Positions 9,001 through 18,317 are shown, counted from the stretch's first letter. The stretch is DNA of 64,000 bases from Oxynema aestuarii AP17 (GCF_012295525.1 NZ_CP051167.1:930001-994000); one strand, 5' to 3'. Notes: a model not told the origin generated them from the letters alone. A program made the numbers and translations.

Positions 9001-10112
9001 AAGACCATATTTCCCCGTTCGTCTCGGGTGGGGGTGGAATCCCCCTGCCACCACCGGATCTCGCCGTCGGGTCGGATCAAACGTCCTTGGTAGTGCCAGG
9101 GGGTTTGACGTTCGACCGCTTCGAGGACCGATTGGGTATAGCTTTCGAGGTCGTCGGGATGGATCAGTTGCACGAAACGGTTGAAGTCGGCGACCATTTC
9201 CTCGGGGCTAATTCCGGCGAGGGCTTCGATCCCTTCGCTGATGTATTCGATCTGCCAGATGTCGTCACGACTGGTGAATTGGAAAATGGCACCGGGGAGA
9301 TGGCGGGCGATTTGGGCGAGGCGAATTTCTTGGAAGTTCAAGGCGCGATCGACCGCTTCCCGTTCCCGGGTTTGGGCTTCTAAGGCTTGGTTGGTCGCCA
9401 TCAGTTCCGCCGTGCGATCGCGGACGGCGCTTTCGAGTTCGCGGTTGAGTCGTTGCAGTTCTCGGGCTTGTTGTTTGGTGCGCCGCAGTAATTCCGCTTG
9501 TTGCAAGGCAACCCCGAGATGGGCGGCGATTTGTTGGATGAAGTCGATTTCTTCGCTTTGCCACTGGCGCGGGCGATCGCACTGATGCACGCACAGTAAC
9601 CCCCACAAGCGTCCCCAGCAAGTGAGGGGAACGACGAGGTTCGCGCGCACTTGAAAGCGGCTGAGGATGTCCCGGTGACAGTCGCTCATCTCGGCAGTTT
9701 CGACATCGGCGATCGCCTGGATTTGACCTCCGGCGTATTCCGTGGCATAGTTTTCGCCGAAGCAGCGATCGCGCACTTGGGTTCCCAGGATCGAGGGGTA
9801 TTTGGAATCGGTATTTTCGGCGATAAATTCTCCTTCGGTAAAGTTGGACGCCGCATCGAAGCGAAACACGCCGACGCGATCGCACTCGAACAGATGCCGG
9901 ATTTCTCGGGTTGTTTTCTCAAAAATCGTATCTAAGTTAAGGGAAGCGCGAATCGTACCGATCGCGTTAAATAAGGTTCGCTGTCTGGCAGCGTGAAAGG
10001 GGGTTTTGAATTGAGCTTGTTGCAGGCGAACGACTTCTTCACGCAAGGTGGTCAGTTCTTGTTGCATGGATTGATAGGTGTTGGCGTCTAATGGAATAAA
10101 GTTGTCACTCAT
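6096..10112 (-). CDS. Cyanobacteriochrome-like GAF, six-PAS sensor histidine kinase
   Basis: A soluble 1338-residue kinase. An N-terminal GAF (about residues 40-220) contains DRCF (Cys117) and SDCH (Cys145, His146) followed by RDILSRFQVRANLVVP and LWGLLCVHQC, the pattern of bilin-binding cyanobacteriochrome GAF domains of the DXCF type. After a coiled coil come six PAS/PAC units ending in motifs such as ISDRKHAE, VTERKQLE and ITDRKQAE. A HisKA helix (LVAGVAHEINNPVNF, phospho-acceptor His) and a HATPase domain (NIIANAIDAL, DNGPGIP, GKGTGLGMSI) follow. No receiver domain is fused. The frame opens further upstream only through a TTG at 10154; the ATG at 10112 has GAGAAG just upstream and was preferred. 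No membrane segment is seen. The partner response regulator is not evident. Light sensing is an inference from the two cysteines. Confidence 0.92.
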   Translation of the reverse strand: MSDNFIPLDANTYQSMQQELTTLREEVVRLQQAQFKTPFHAARQRTLFNAIGTIRASLNLDTIFEKTTREIRHLFECDRVGVFRFDAASNFTEGEFIAENTDSKYPSILGTQVRDRCFGENYATEYAGGQIQAIADVETAEMSDCHRDILSRFQVRANLVVPLTCWGRLWGLLCVHQCDRPRQWQSEEIDFIQQIAAHLGVALQQAELLRRTKQQARELQRLNRELESAVRDRTAELMATNQALEAQTREREAVDRALNFQEIRLAQIARHLPGAIFQFTSRDDIWQIEYISEGIEALAGISPEEMVADFNRFVQLIHPDDLESYTQSVLEAVERQTPWHYQGRLIRPDGEIRWWQGDSTPTRDERGNMVFCGVLLDISDRKHAETALRQLNEELEARVERRTAELADSERKFRLLFEQSADAILLLDETAIVDCNQAALELLGFRHKSEIVGLPPWEISPTKQRDGTPSRDKARSAIAKALHKRSHRFEWLHCRTDGEVFPAEVVLTAIPFGRRPILHAVLRDISDRYRAETERDRFFNLSADLLCIWGFDGAFKRVNPAFERVLGYSQGELEGTPLLDFVHPDDRRATLDERDRVVSGTVSRRFENRYRCQDGSYRWLAWTAVAFAKDGLVYSVARDVTERKQLEKELALRQARLDAFFDNAPVGLIILDPELRCVQINAALARAHGLPPEEHLGKSIAEVWPGMGEQVAPAFRQVLTSNTPILNREVFGELCDRNRQFCHWTISFFPLPGEGDREVSPQENRPSGVCAVFVEITELKRAEQTLRDSEGRFRALVEATSQIIWTTGPDGKVNQPQPSWCAFTGQNYEDIQEWKWLSAVHPDDSAFTEREWANAIRQKALYQIEHRLRRFDGEYRYMSVRGIPVLNHDGSIREWVGTHTDITERKQAETALKQTTQKLQEAQRLAHIGHWEFNLKSGEIFWSEEVFRIFGLDPSEKVPTLEQHIKQYDRDDRLAFQQTILEALEHGEPYDREFRIVRPDGSLRYINQKGAIECDGEGRLERLYGTVHDITDRKQAELALTQKAQDLKNTLDQLQRAQSQLVQSEKMSGLGQLVAGVAHEINNPVNFIYGNLTHTREYTEDLLELIGLYQQCYPDPVEEICELTDRVDLEFLIEDLPKAIDSMQVGAQRIREIVASLRNFSRLDEAEVKRVEVHGGIESTLTILHNRLKPKGDRPGIEVITNYGDLPEIECYPGQLNQVFMNIIANAIDALEERDRYRNPEQLKTDPSQITICTEYLPSEQSVKITIADNGPGIPEAIQPRILDPFFTTKSIGKGTGLGMSISYQIVTERHGGTLQFMSKIGQGTTFVMTLPISQGTT

Positions 10113-11061
10113 GGCTTCTCGACTCAATCTCGGGAATAGCCCGCGCTTCCTCAAAAACGCCCGTCGGCTCGATCCTAGAGGAATTCACGAATCTGTCTTT
10201 CTTCTGTTAGTGTCCCGTAGGGGCAATCGTTTCGGGGAGAAGATAGCGATCTTAAGGAGAAGATAAGTTAAGTTCATCACGATCGGCGCCCTCAGCCCAG
10301 AAGTCGATCGCGCGTTGAGATTGGCGAGAAGTCGATTTTTTGTTTGATTTAGGGGGATACTTGTCTCCTCAATCTTAATCGGGGGCGATCGCAGCGACCT
10401 CCGTAGAAACAACACCCACAGCCCGGACTTTTTCAGTCGCACGATCGCCCCCGATCCGCCAAGGGCGATCGCCCGCCGGACGGACTGCACCCGCGCGGCA
10501 AGCGCCAGTCGCCGAAACTCCCTCGTAGCCAGCGATTGTAGTTCTCAGTCGAGGAGCGACGAACTCCCCTCCCCAAGCGGCAACCGGCGATTGTCAGCCC
10601 CTCCCATAACTTTATCAATTATTTAAGTAAGCTTAAGAATTGTGTTCGATATAGGATAAATCCGGCGATCGCCATGAAATAGACTCACTCAAGCGATCCG
10701 CTTCGGAGACACTACAAGCGATCGAGACTTTTTGGTTCCCATTTGAGTAAAAAGTGCGATATTTTCCTAGAAATCACCGACATTCCTGGGTTAGTTCCTG
10801 AGTTAGTTTCAGTCATGCGAACCCACCCATCGAGACCCCATCCCCTCTCGTTGTTTTTTTCTTATCCATTTTTTATACTTTCTCGCCTTTTCGATCCTTG
10901 AATTGACGATCGCCATAGAACTTGACAGGCCCAAAAACAGGGGCTAGCTTGGAAGGCGATCGCCGGGTAACCCGAGGGGGAACGAACAATAGGGAGCGAT
11001 CGCCGTTAACTCACTCGTTAACCCACTTTTTATTCATTTTTCACTCAGGTTTTCATTCATC
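10113..11061. other. 949-bp divergent intergenic region
   Basis: Lies between the divergently transcribed histidine kinase and ABC operon and must hold both promoters. Several HIP1 palindromes are present. Open frames at 10185-10490 and 10433-10618 (minus) are arginine- and serine-rich, with no ribosome binding site or domain, and I do not believe they are genes. No RNA gene was recognised. Confidence 0.5.
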
Positions 11062-12000
11062 GTGAATACTAACGTAAAATCCGATCTCGCCGGAGATCTC
11101 AACACCGTTGCACCGCAAAAATCGACCCCGAACTCGGCGAACTCTTGCATCGAAGTCGAACAGCTCACCTTTACCTATCCTCGCAGTTCTCAACCGACCA
11201 TTAAAGGCTTAACTTTCAACATTTCCGAAGGAGAAATATTCGGTTTCCTCGGACCGAGTGGGGCCGGAAAAAGCACCACCCAAAAAATTCTCATTCGCCT
11301 TTTAAAAGGATATGGCGGTCGCATTTCCGTTTTTAACCAATCCCTCGATACTTGGAAAAGCGACTATTACGAACGCATCGGCGTCGGATTTGAACTGCCC
11401 AATCATTACTTAAAATTAACCGCCCTCGAAAACTTAAACTATTTCCGATCGCTTTATGGCGGCAAAACCGAACATCCGCAACAGTTATTAGAACGAGTCG
11501 GACTCGCCAAAGATGCGGACGTCATGGTTTCCCAGTTTTCCAAAGGGATGAAAATGCGCCTCAACTTTATTCGCGCCTTATTAAACCGACCTCGCCTGTT
11601 ATTTCTCGACGAACCGACCTCCGGTTTAGACCCGGTAAACGCCAAAATCATTCAAGATCTAATTCGCGAACAACAAGCGCAAGGAACCACCATTTTTCTG
11701 ACCACTCATAATATGACCGTCGCCGATCGCCTCTGCGATCGCGTCGCCTTTATTGTCGATGGTAATATCGAATTAATCGACTCTCCCAAAGCCTTAAAAC
11801 TGCAATATGGCGAACGAAAAGTGCGGGTAGAATATGGAGAAAATAGCCATCTCATCAGTCGAGAGTTTCCCTTAGAAGGATTGGGGAATAATTCAGAATT
11901 TCTGCAAATTTTGCGCGATCGCGACGTTCAAACCTTGCATACTTTAGAAACAACTCTCGACAATATTTTTATCGAAGTGACGGGAAAAACCTTAGTATGA
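11062..12000 (+). CDS. ABC-2 type transporter, ATP-binding protein
   Basis: A 312-residue ATPase that energises export by the two permeases encoded next. It has Walker A GPSGAGKST, a signature FSKGMKMRL (a variant of LSGGQ common in ABC-2 exporters), Walker B LLFLDEPTSGLDP and the switch histidine in TTHNM. About 40 N-terminal residues precede the ATPase core and a regulatory tail of about 90 residues follows. The start is a GTG at 11062. Its stop codon overlaps the start of the next gene by four bases (ATGA), indicating translational coupling. The substrate cannot be inferred; relatives export drugs, peptides or lipids. Confidence 0.93.
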   Translation: MNTNVKSDLAGDLNTVAPQKSTPNSANSCIEVEQLTFTYPRSSQPTIKGLTFNISEGEIFGFLGPSGAGKSTTQKILIRLLKGYGGRISVFNQSLDTWKSDYYERIGVGFELPNHYLKLTALENLNYFRSLYGGKTEHPQQLLERVGLAKDADVMVSQFSKGMKMRLNFIRALLNRPRLLFLDEPTSGLDPVNAKIIQDLIREQQAQGTTIFLTTHNMTVADRLCDRVAFIVDGNIELIDSPKALKLQYGERKVRVEYGENSHLISREFPLEGLGNNSEFLQILRDRDVQTLHTLETTLDNIFIEVTGKTLV

Positions 12001-12701
12001 GTCGCTTACTCTCAACTATTTTAATCGATTTCAAACTGCAAATTCGCCATAACTTCTACAGCGTCAGTCTGGTGGTGGCGATCGTTTTTATCGTCGCCAT
12101 GAGACAGTTTTTAACTAAAGAAATTCTCGCCGTCGTCCTTCCCGTCTTATTCTTAGTGGCGATCGCCGGAAGTACCTATCTATTTGCAGGGGGGAGTATT
12201 TTATTTGAAAAAGGCGAACGAACCTTAGAGAGTTTAATCTTAACTCCTTTGCGAGTGAACGAATATTTAATCTCGAAAACCTTCACCCTCACCGTTCTCG
12301 CCACCGTCGAAAGTTTGGCGATCGTCATCTTCACCTACGGCTTAGATTTTCAGCCAATTCCTTTGCTGTTAGGCATCATTAGTATGGGGTTATTTTATAG
12401 TTTGATTTGCTTTGTCGTCGTCTTTCGCTATCAGTCAATAACTGACTTTCTCTTACCGTCTTTAGTCTACTTAACCCTGCTGCAAATGCCGTTTTTAGAC
12501 TATTTCGCGATCGTCAAAAGTCCGCTTTTTTATCTCATCCCCACTCAAGCCCCATTGCTGTTAATTAAAGCAGGATTTCAACAAATTGCAACCTGGCAAA
12601 TCTTCTACGGTATTGGCTATTCGCTGGCGGCGATCGCCCTCACCTACGCCTGGGGATATCGCTGTTTTCACTATTTCATCGTCAACGGCGAACGCCGTTA
12701 A
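11997..12701 (+). CDS. ABC-2 type transporter permease (first)
   Basis: A 234-residue membrane protein with about six hydrophobic segments, for example VVAIVFIVAM, VVLPVLFLVAI and LLLGIISMGLFYSLI. It has the FEKGERTLESLILTPL stretch typical of ABC-2 membrane subunits (cytoplasmic loop contacting the ATPase). It overlaps the ATPase gene by four bases and is followed 13 bp later by a second permease gene. It probably pairs with that permease as a heterodimeric channel. Confidence 0.88.
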   Translation: MSRLLSTILIDFKLQIRHNFYSVSLVVAIVFIVAMRQFLTKEILAVVLPVLFLVAIAGSTYLFAGGSILFEKGERTLESLILTPLRVNEYLISKTFTLTVLATVESLAIVIFTYGLDFQPIPLLLGIISMGLFYSLICFVVVFRYQSITDFLLPSLVYLTLLQMPFLDYFAIVKSPLFYLIPTQAPLLLIKAGFQQIATWQIFYGIGYSLAAIALTYAWGYRCFHYFIVNGERR

Positions 12702-12714
12702 AGGAGAGCGAAAC

Positions 12715-13452
12715 ATGACCGTTTCTAAAGCCATTAAAGGGTTGGGGATGACCGACCTCAAAACCATCAAACGCGACTCCTTTTTAGGCTATCTCATTAT
12801 TTTACCGATAGTCTATGCATTGTTAATACGCTGGCTGACCCCTCTCGCGGCGGATGCATTTGTTAATTTCTTCGATCTGACCCTTTACTATCCCCTGATT
12901 GTCAGTTTTGTAATTGTCGTGATTACGCCGATGTTAATGGGGACGGCGATCGGTTTTTTGTTATTAGACGAACGGGACGAACGCACGCTGACGGCACTTT
13001 TAGTGACGCCTTTACCGTTAACTGTTTATTTAGTTTATCGCATTGCCATTCCCACGATTTTGAGTGTTATTTTAACCCTCATTAATATTCCGATCGCCGG
13101 ATTGGTAGACTTTCCCTTCTGGTCGGTCGTTGCGATCGCCCTCGTAGCGGCATTGTCGGCGCCAATTGTGGCATTATTCTTCTTCTGTTTTGCAGAAAAT
13201 AAGGTGCAGGGATTTGGCTTATTGAAGGCGATCGGAACCGTCGGTTTTTTAATTCCGATCGCCGCTTATTTTATTCCCGAACCTTGGCAATATGGAATGG
13301 GAATTTTCCCGCATTATTGGGTCGCAAAAACGGTATGGATTCTCGGCGCAGGAGAGACGGGATTTTGGCTGTATTGGCTGGTGGGTTTGGCAGTCAATCT
13401 CGTCACCTTGAAGTTATTCGTCGATCGCTTCGAGCAAATCGCCTATCGGTAA
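12715..13452 (+). CDS. ABC-2 type transporter permease (second)
   Basis: A 245-residue membrane protein with about six helices and the motif LLDERDERTLTALLVTPLPL, matching the ATPase-contact loop of the first permease. The frame is open further upstream, but the ATG at 12715 is preceded by AAGGAGAG at the right spacing and was chosen. It is the last gene of the operon and is followed by a terminator hairpin at 13461. Despite the same fold, its sequence differs clearly from the first permease, suggesting an old duplication. Confidence 0.88.
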   Translation: MTVSKAIKGLGMTDLKTIKRDSFLGYLIILPIVYALLIRWLTPLAADAFVNFFDLTLYYPLIVSFVIVVITPMLMGTAIGFLLLDERDERTLTALLVTPLPLTVYLVYRIAIPTILSVILTLINIPIAGLVDFPFWSVVAIALVAALSAPIVALFFFCFAENKVQGFGLLKAIGTVGFLIPIAAYFIPEPWQYGMGIFPHYWVAKTVWILGAGETGFWLYWLVGLAVNLVTLKLFVDRFEQIAYR

Positions 13453-13460
13453 ACTCAAAT

Positions 13461-13498
13461 AGGCGGGTATTTTGCCCGCCTGTCGCAATTTTTTACAA
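13461..13498 (+). terminator. Rho-independent terminator of the ABC-2 operon
   Basis: AGGCGGG and CCCGCCT form a stem with a seven-base loop, and a run of T (AATTTTTT) follows six bases later. It sits 8 bp after the stop of the last ABC gene. Confidence 0.75.
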
Positions 13499-13512
13499 GG
13501 GTTTGAAAGGGA

Positions 13513-14142
13513 TTAAGAAAAGGGAACCGGGGCTTTACCCAACCATAAATCGATGCCTTGTAAAATCATTTCTACCGCAAAGGTTCCGATAATTAAGGCA
13601 GTCACTCGCCCGACCACTTCGATATAGCGTTCTACTAATGCTTGATTGCGTTCTTTGACAAAATCGTGAAGACTTTTGAGCAAAGCGACTGAAATCACGG
13701 TTAAACTTAAGGCAGTGGCGATCGCAATTGAAGCCCAAATCGGCGTTAATTTAGTCCCGGCTAAAACACTCGCACTCACCGTTCCCGGTCCGATCATAAA
13801 CGGCATGGCGATCGATCCGGCAATATGTTCCGGATTGCCGCGTAACGATTGTAAAGCTTCGGTTCCGGAGAAAACGAAGCGAATGCCGACAATGCCGAAA
13901 ATGACGCCGCCAAAGATTAAAAAAGAGGCAAAACGAACGTGTAGTAGGTCGGAGAAAATCGCATCTCCCAACCAAGCGAAGACAATAAAGACAAAGGTGC
14001 TGATGCTGGCACCCCGTACCAAAACGCGGATAAATTTTTGAAAGTTAAACTGTTCGATTAAGTCGATCAGATAAATGCTCATCAAAAACGGATTGAGCAA
14101 AAGCAACAGGAGTTCGATGGAATTGACAAAATTTTCTGGCAC
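13513..14142 (-). CDS. MarC family integral membrane protein
   Basis: A 209-residue protein with six predicted membrane helices. The motifs NPF near the N-terminus, FLIFGGVIFGIVGIRFV and MPFMIGPGTVSASVL are those of the MarC family, whose role is unsettled (once linked to multiple antibiotic resistance, possibly amino-acid or small-molecule transport). The length matches the family. The start codon is GTG at 14142 with no clear ribosome binding site. It is convergent with the ABC-2 operon and downstream of, and in line with, the MsbA-like exporter, 175 bp away. Confidence 0.88.
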   Translation of the reverse strand: MPENFVNSIELLLLLLNPFLMSIYLIDLIEQFNFQKFIRVLVRGASISTFVFIVFAWLGDAIFSDLLHVRFASFLIFGGVIFGIVGIRFVFSGTEALQSLRGNPEHIAGSIAMPFMIGPGTVSASVLAGTKLTPIWASIAIATALSLTVISVALLKSLHDFVKERNQALVERYIEVVGRVTALIIGTFAVEMILQGIDLWLGKAPVPFS

Positions 14143-14317
14143 GAGCTCGTAAATCAGATAGAATCAGTGCCACAGTGTAAAGGAAAACACCGTTAAACCG
14201 TGCTTTTTTTGCTCAATTTTAAGATTGTGTTGCTGCTGGAGATGCGATCGCGCGGCGATGGCCTCCAAATTAAGGGGAAAGGCGGCGAAGATAGCCGCCA
14301 TCAGATCCGAGAACGAA

Positions 14318-16171
14318 CTATTTTCCCAACATTTGCAACTTGTACAAACTGGCATACAACCCATTTTGAGCGAGTAGTTCCTCGTGATTGCCTGCTTCGA
14401 CCAGTTCGCCGCGTTTGAGAACGAGAATGCGATCGACATTTTTAATTGTCGAGAGGCGGTGGGCGATAATAATGGCGGTGCGCTTTTCCAAGAGGCGATC
14501 GAGGGCTTCTTGAATCAGGGCTTCGGTTCCCACGTCCAAGCTGGCGGTGGCTTCGTCGAGGACTAAAATGCGCGGGTCGCGGATGGCAACTCGTGCAAAG
14601 GCGAGCAGTTGTTTTTGACCCCCGGACAAATTGGTGCCGCGTTCGCGCAGTTGGGTATCGTAACCGTCGGGGAGGTCTTCGATAAACCCGGCGACGTTGG
14701 TTTTTTCCGCCGCCATGCGAATCATCTCGGGGGGATAGGTTTCGCCGAGACTGATGTTACTTTTGACATCTCCGGCGAAGATAAACCCGTCTTGGAGGAT
14801 GACGCCGACGTGACGGCGTAATTCCGCTTGGCGCAGGTCGCGAATGTCGATCCCATCGACGAGGATGCGACCGTTGCTGATGTCGTAGAGGCGACATAAC
14901 AGGCGGATTATCGAACTTTTGCCCGCCCCGGTGGGGCCGACGAGGGCGACTTTTTCCCCGGGTTTGATGGTGAAGTTGAGGTCTTTGAGCACGTAATCGT
15001 CTTGTTTGTAGGCGAACCAAACATGCTCGAACCGAATTTCGCCTAAATGGGTGTTTTGGCTGGAGTCGGGGGAATGACCGTTCCCGGCGATGCCTTGCAG
15101 GGTGAGGATTTTGGATTCGGGGTCGCGAATTTCGATGGGTTCGTTGAGAATGTCGGTAATCCGTTCGATCGCGGTAAACCCGGCTTGAATGGCGGTGAAT
15201 TTATCGGCGAATTGGCGTAAGGGGTCGAATAGGCGCTGGGAAAAGAGGATAAATTCGGCCAGTTCGCCGACGGTGAGGGTGTCTTGCAGGACGAGACGAC
15301 CGCCCAACCAGAGGACTCCGGCGACGGCGACGAGGACGATCCATTCGAGGGTGGCGGAGACGGAGGCATCGTAAAAGATGGTGCGATCGACGGCGCGGAT
15401 GTAGCGGTGGTTGTTTTTGCGAAACAGTTGGGCGTTAAACCGTTCTCGCCGAAAGATTTGGACGACGCCGATGCCGCTAATATTTTCTTGCAGCATGGCG
15501 TTGAGGGAGGAGAGTTCGTCCCGGGCTCGGTAGTTTTCCCTGCGGTAGCGTTGTTGGAAGTAAACGACTAAGGCGGTGACGGGAACGAGCATCAAGACGA
15601 GGAGGGTGGCGAGTTGCCACTGTCGCCAAAACATGAGTACGGCGATCGTGACGATCGAGAAGAGATCGGTGAGGATCCCGATCGCCCCGGTGGAGAAGAC
15701 TTCGCCGAGGGCTTCGACGTCGCTGGTCAGGCGGGTGATCAGTTTGCCGACGGGGGTGCGATCGAAGAATCTCACCGCGAGAGAGGTGATGTGAACGAAC
15801 AGGTCGTTACGAATTTCGGCGGTGGTGCGTTGGCCGACTTCCTGCACTAAGTATCCCTGAATCGCTTGCAGGGCGAAGCGCAAGACGATCGTCAGTAAGA
15901 GTAAGCCAGCGAGTAGATTTAAGCCTTGAGACAGGCTCAACTGTTGCAAAAAGCCGAAAACATTCGGTTCGGAGCGAATCAGGGAAACGGCTTGACCGAT
16001 TAAAATGGGTTGGATCGCCCCGGCGAGGGAAAGGGGGACGAGCAAAATCAGGGAAATCAGCAGCAGTTTGCCACTGCGGCGGGCGTAAGGAATCAGTCGC
16101 AGGAATAATCGCCAGTCGTTCTCGCGACGGGGCGATCGCTGGGCGGGGTTGGGAGACGCGGGAGAAGGCAT
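14318..16171 (-). CDS. MsbA-like ABC exporter, fused membrane and ATPase domains
   Basis: A 617-residue half-transporter expected to work as a homodimer. Six membrane helices occupy about residues 35-330, and the nucleotide-binding domain about residues 375-605. It shows Walker A GPTGAGKSS, signature LSGGQKQ, Walker B ILVLDEATASLD and the H-loop in IIAHRLST. The layout matches lipid- or drug-exporting type IV ABC exporters. An unusually polar insertion (NGHSPDSSQNTHLG) links the two domains. The substrate is unknown. It is not in an operon with an obvious partner. Confidence 0.93.
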   Translation of the reverse strand: MPSPASPNPAQRSPRRENDWRLFLRLIPYARRSGKLLLISLILLVPLSLAGAIQPILIGQAVSLIRSEPNVFGFLQQLSLSQGLNLLAGLLLLTIVLRFALQAIQGYLVQEVGQRTTAEIRNDLFVHITSLAVRFFDRTPVGKLITRLTSDVEALGEVFSTGAIGILTDLFSIVTIAVLMFWRQWQLATLLVLMLVPVTALVVYFQQRYRRENYRARDELSSLNAMLQENISGIGVVQIFRRERFNAQLFRKNNHRYIRAVDRTIFYDASVSATLEWIVLVAVAGVLWLGGRLVLQDTLTVGELAEFILFSQRLFDPLRQFADKFTAIQAGFTAIERITDILNEPIEIRDPESKILTLQGIAGNGHSPDSSQNTHLGEIRFEHVWFAYKQDDYVLKDLNFTIKPGEKVALVGPTGAGKSSIIRLLCRLYDISNGRILVDGIDIRDLRQAELRRHVGVILQDGFIFAGDVKSNISLGETYPPEMIRMAAEKTNVAGFIEDLPDGYDTQLRERGTNLSGGQKQLLAFARVAIRDPRILVLDEATASLDVGTEALIQEALDRLLEKRTAIIIAHRLSTIKNVDRILVLKRGELVEAGNHEELLAQNGLYASLYKLQMLGK

Positions 16172-16317
16172 GATTTAACGGCGAGATGGAGGATGAGGAG
16201 TCGGTTGTCGGACAGGGACGGCGGGGAACGGGCGATCGCCTATCCTGTAAATCGGCTGTAAAGTAGATCGGCTGTAAAGCTTTTCCAATGTAACGCAGGG
16301 GCGGGAGTTGACCGAAA

Positions 16318-16890
16318 ATGCACGAAATTGAAACCGATCGCCTGTTGCTCAGACCGTTTAGGCCCGCCGATCTCGACGATCTGTGTGCGATTCGGGCCGA
16401 CCGAGAGGTGATGTATTACATGCGCGATCGCCAGCCGATGACCCGCGCTCAAACCGAGGAAAATTTAGGTCGGATCCTCGCCCATTATGGGGAACACGAT
16501 TTCGGCTTTTGGGCGGCAGTCGATCGCCGCGATCGCCAGTTGATGGGATATTGCGGTTTGCAATATTTCCTCGATACCACCGAGGTCGAAATCGGCTACA
16601 TGCTGGCGAAACCTTACTGGGGGCGCGGTTTGGCGACGGAAATGGGCCGGGCGGCCCTACGCTACGGGTTTGAGTGGCGACAGCTCGATCGCGTCATGGC
16701 GATCGCCTATCCGGACAATCTCGGTTCGCGCCGGGTGATGGAAAAATTGGGGATGCGCTACGAGGGTCATTTCAAGTTTTACGACCCCCAACTCGTCTCT
16801 CGCGAGATCGAGATCGTCCGCTACGCGATCGCCCGCGATCGGTTCGCGATCGCCGATGCAACTTATATCCTACGATCGAGCGGGGGTTAA
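16318..16890 (+). CDS. GNAT family N-acetyltransferase (RimJ/RimL-like)
   Basis: A 190-residue acetyltransferase. It begins with [18 protein letters not shown], the usual start of RimJ/RimL-type enzymes, and has [21 protein letters not shown], the acetyl-CoA pyrophosphate-binding loop (GRGLAT). [14 protein letters not shown] near the end is also typical. The ATG at 16318 follows GGGAG. Family members acetylate the amino terminus of ribosomal proteins, other proteins, or small molecules; the substrate is not predictable. Its 3' end overlaps that of hisG by 21 bases, tail to tail. Confidence 0.9.
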   Translation: MHEIETDRLLLRPFRPADLDDLCAIRADREVMYYMRDRQPMTRAQTEENLGRILAHYGEHDFGFWAAVDRRDRQLMGYCGLQYFLDTTEVEIGYMLAKPYWGRGLATEMGRAALRYGFEWRQLDRVMAIAYPDNLGSRRVMEKLGMRYEGHFKFYDPQLVSREIEIVRYAIARDRFAIADATYILRSSGG

Positions 16891-17520
16891 CACTGCTTCG
16901 CGGATTTGGGCGATCGCCCGATCCAAGCCATCGCTGGCGAGGCGGTAACTCAACGGGTGCGCGATCAAGCGCGCCGTACTTTCAAACAGAATCTCGATTT
17001 CGATCAAGCCATTTTCTTTCAAGGTGCGCCCGGTGGACACCAAATCGACGATCGCCTCGGACATTCCCGTAATCGGGCCGAGTTCCACGGACCCATAAAG
17101 TGGCACGATTTCCACAGGTAAATCTAACTGGCGGAAGTGATCTCGGGCGCAGTGGACGAATTTCGAGGCGACGCGACCGTGGGCCGGGAGATCGAGCGAT
17201 CGCCGATACGGACTCGACGCTTTCACCGCCACGGACAAGCGACAGCCCCCAAACCCCAAATCCAACAAATGAGAGACCTGGGGCTGTTTCTCGCGCAAGA
17301 CATCGTAACCGACAATTCCCAACTGGGCCTGTCCGTACTGCACGTAAACCGGGACATCTTGGGCCCGAACGAGCAGTGCTTTTGCCGTTCCCGTCGGGTC
17401 GAGAATTTGCAATTGCCGATTCGACGAATCGAGAAACGCACTAAAATCGAAGCCGATCGACTTGAGCAATTCGATGCTATCGCGTAACAGAGAACCTTTA
17501 GGAAGGGCGACGGTAATCAT
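16870..17520 (-). CDS. hisG: ATP phosphoribosyltransferase, short form
   Basis: A 216-residue enzyme catalysing the first step of histidine synthesis: ATP plus PRPP give phosphoribosyl-ATP. It begins [12 protein letters not shown] and has [28 protein letters not shown] and [18 protein letters not shown] (PRPP-binding loop). It ends near residue 216 and lacks the C-terminal regulatory ACT-like domain, so it is the short form that needs HisZ as partner, as is normal in cyanobacteria. No hisZ is in the window. The gene converges with the acetyltransferase gene and overlaps its 3' end. Confidence 0.96.
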   Translation of the reverse strand: MITVALPKGSLLRDSIELLKSIGFDFSAFLDSSNRQLQILDPTGTAKALLVRAQDVPVYVQYGQAQLGIVGYDVLREKQPQVSHLLDLGFGGCRLSVAVKASSPYRRSLDLPAHGRVASKFVHCARDHFRQLDLPVEIVPLYGSVELGPITGMSEAIVDLVSTGRTLKENGLIEIEILFESTARLIAHPLSYRLASDGLDRAIAQIREAVLTPARS

Positions 17521-17612
17521 GAGGGGTAGAAAGTTTGGTCAAAGGCGTGAACGTCCACGAAAATAGTACCTGATAGCCGACCGATTCGACTCTTGCAAGG
17601 ATAACTGCGATC

Positions 17613-18302
17613 GTGAAAATCCTCTTAGTAGACGATGAAATCGAACTGACCGATCCCCTCTCCCGAGTTCTCGAACGGGAAGGGTATCGCGTCGATGTCG
17701 CTTACGACGGGCCGCAAGGGCGCCAGTTAGCCGCTCGGGGGGGCTACGACTTGCTGATTCTCGATTGGATGCTTCCGGAACTGTCCGGGGTCGAAATTTG
17801 CCAGGAACTGCGACGAGCAGGGGATTTGACCCCCGTCCTGTTTCTCACGGCGAAAGATACTCTCGACGATCGCGTTTGTGGCTTAGATGCGGGGGCGGAC
17901 GATTATTTAGTCAAACCCTTTGAACTGCGGGAACTGCTCGCCCGGGTTCGAGCCCAGTTGCGGCGATCGCGCCCCGGGGAACCCCCCCCGGACGATGAGC
18001 GAATGCGCTTCGACGACCTCGAACTCGACTGTGACAACCAACTCGCCTATCGCGGCGGACGCAGTATCGAGTTATCGGAAAAAGAAACACAACTACTGGC
18101 GTATTTCATGCGCTATCCCGGTCAACTGCTATCCCACGAGCAACTTTACCAACATCTGTGGGGGAGCGATCGCCAACCGAGTAGCAACGTCCTCGCCGCT
18201 CAAATTCGTCTGTTACGCCGTAAAATCGAAGCATCCGGCGACAAACCCCTGATTCATACGGTTTACGGCAAAGGCTATCGGTTTGGTTCGGGAAACGAGT
18301 AG
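17613..18302 (+). CDS. OmpR/PhoB family response regulator
   Basis: A 229-residue transcription factor. The receiver domain has the acidic pair in LVDDE, the phospho-acceptor Asp in LILDWMLP, the Thr in FLTAKD and the Lys in LVKPFE. The C-terminal winged helix (about residues 130-225) includes ELSEKETQLLAYFMRYPGQLLSHEQL and the final HTVYGKGYRF. The start is a GTG at 17613 with AAGG about 15 bases upstream. It resembles cyanobacterial RppA/NrsR-type regulators, but the identity cannot be fixed without a search. No cognate kinase lies next to it. It is divergent from hisG, 92 bp away. Confidence 0.92.
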   Translation: MKILLVDDEIELTDPLSRVLEREGYRVDVAYDGPQGRQLAARGGYDLLILDWMLPELSGVEICQELRRAGDLTPVLFLTAKDTLDDRVCGLDAGADDYLVKPFELRELLARVRAQLRRSRPGEPPPDDERMRFDDLELDCDNQLAYRGGRSIELSEKETQLLAYFMRYPGQLLSHEQLYQHLWGSDRQPSSNVLAAQIRLLRRKIEASGDKPLIHTVYGKGYRFGSGNE

Positions 18303-18317
18303 GTTGGGATTTTAGAG

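Noticed and set aside
10185-10618. Small minus-strand genes upstream of the histidine kinase
   Set aside because: Basic, serine-rich composition, no ribosome binding site and no family resemblance.
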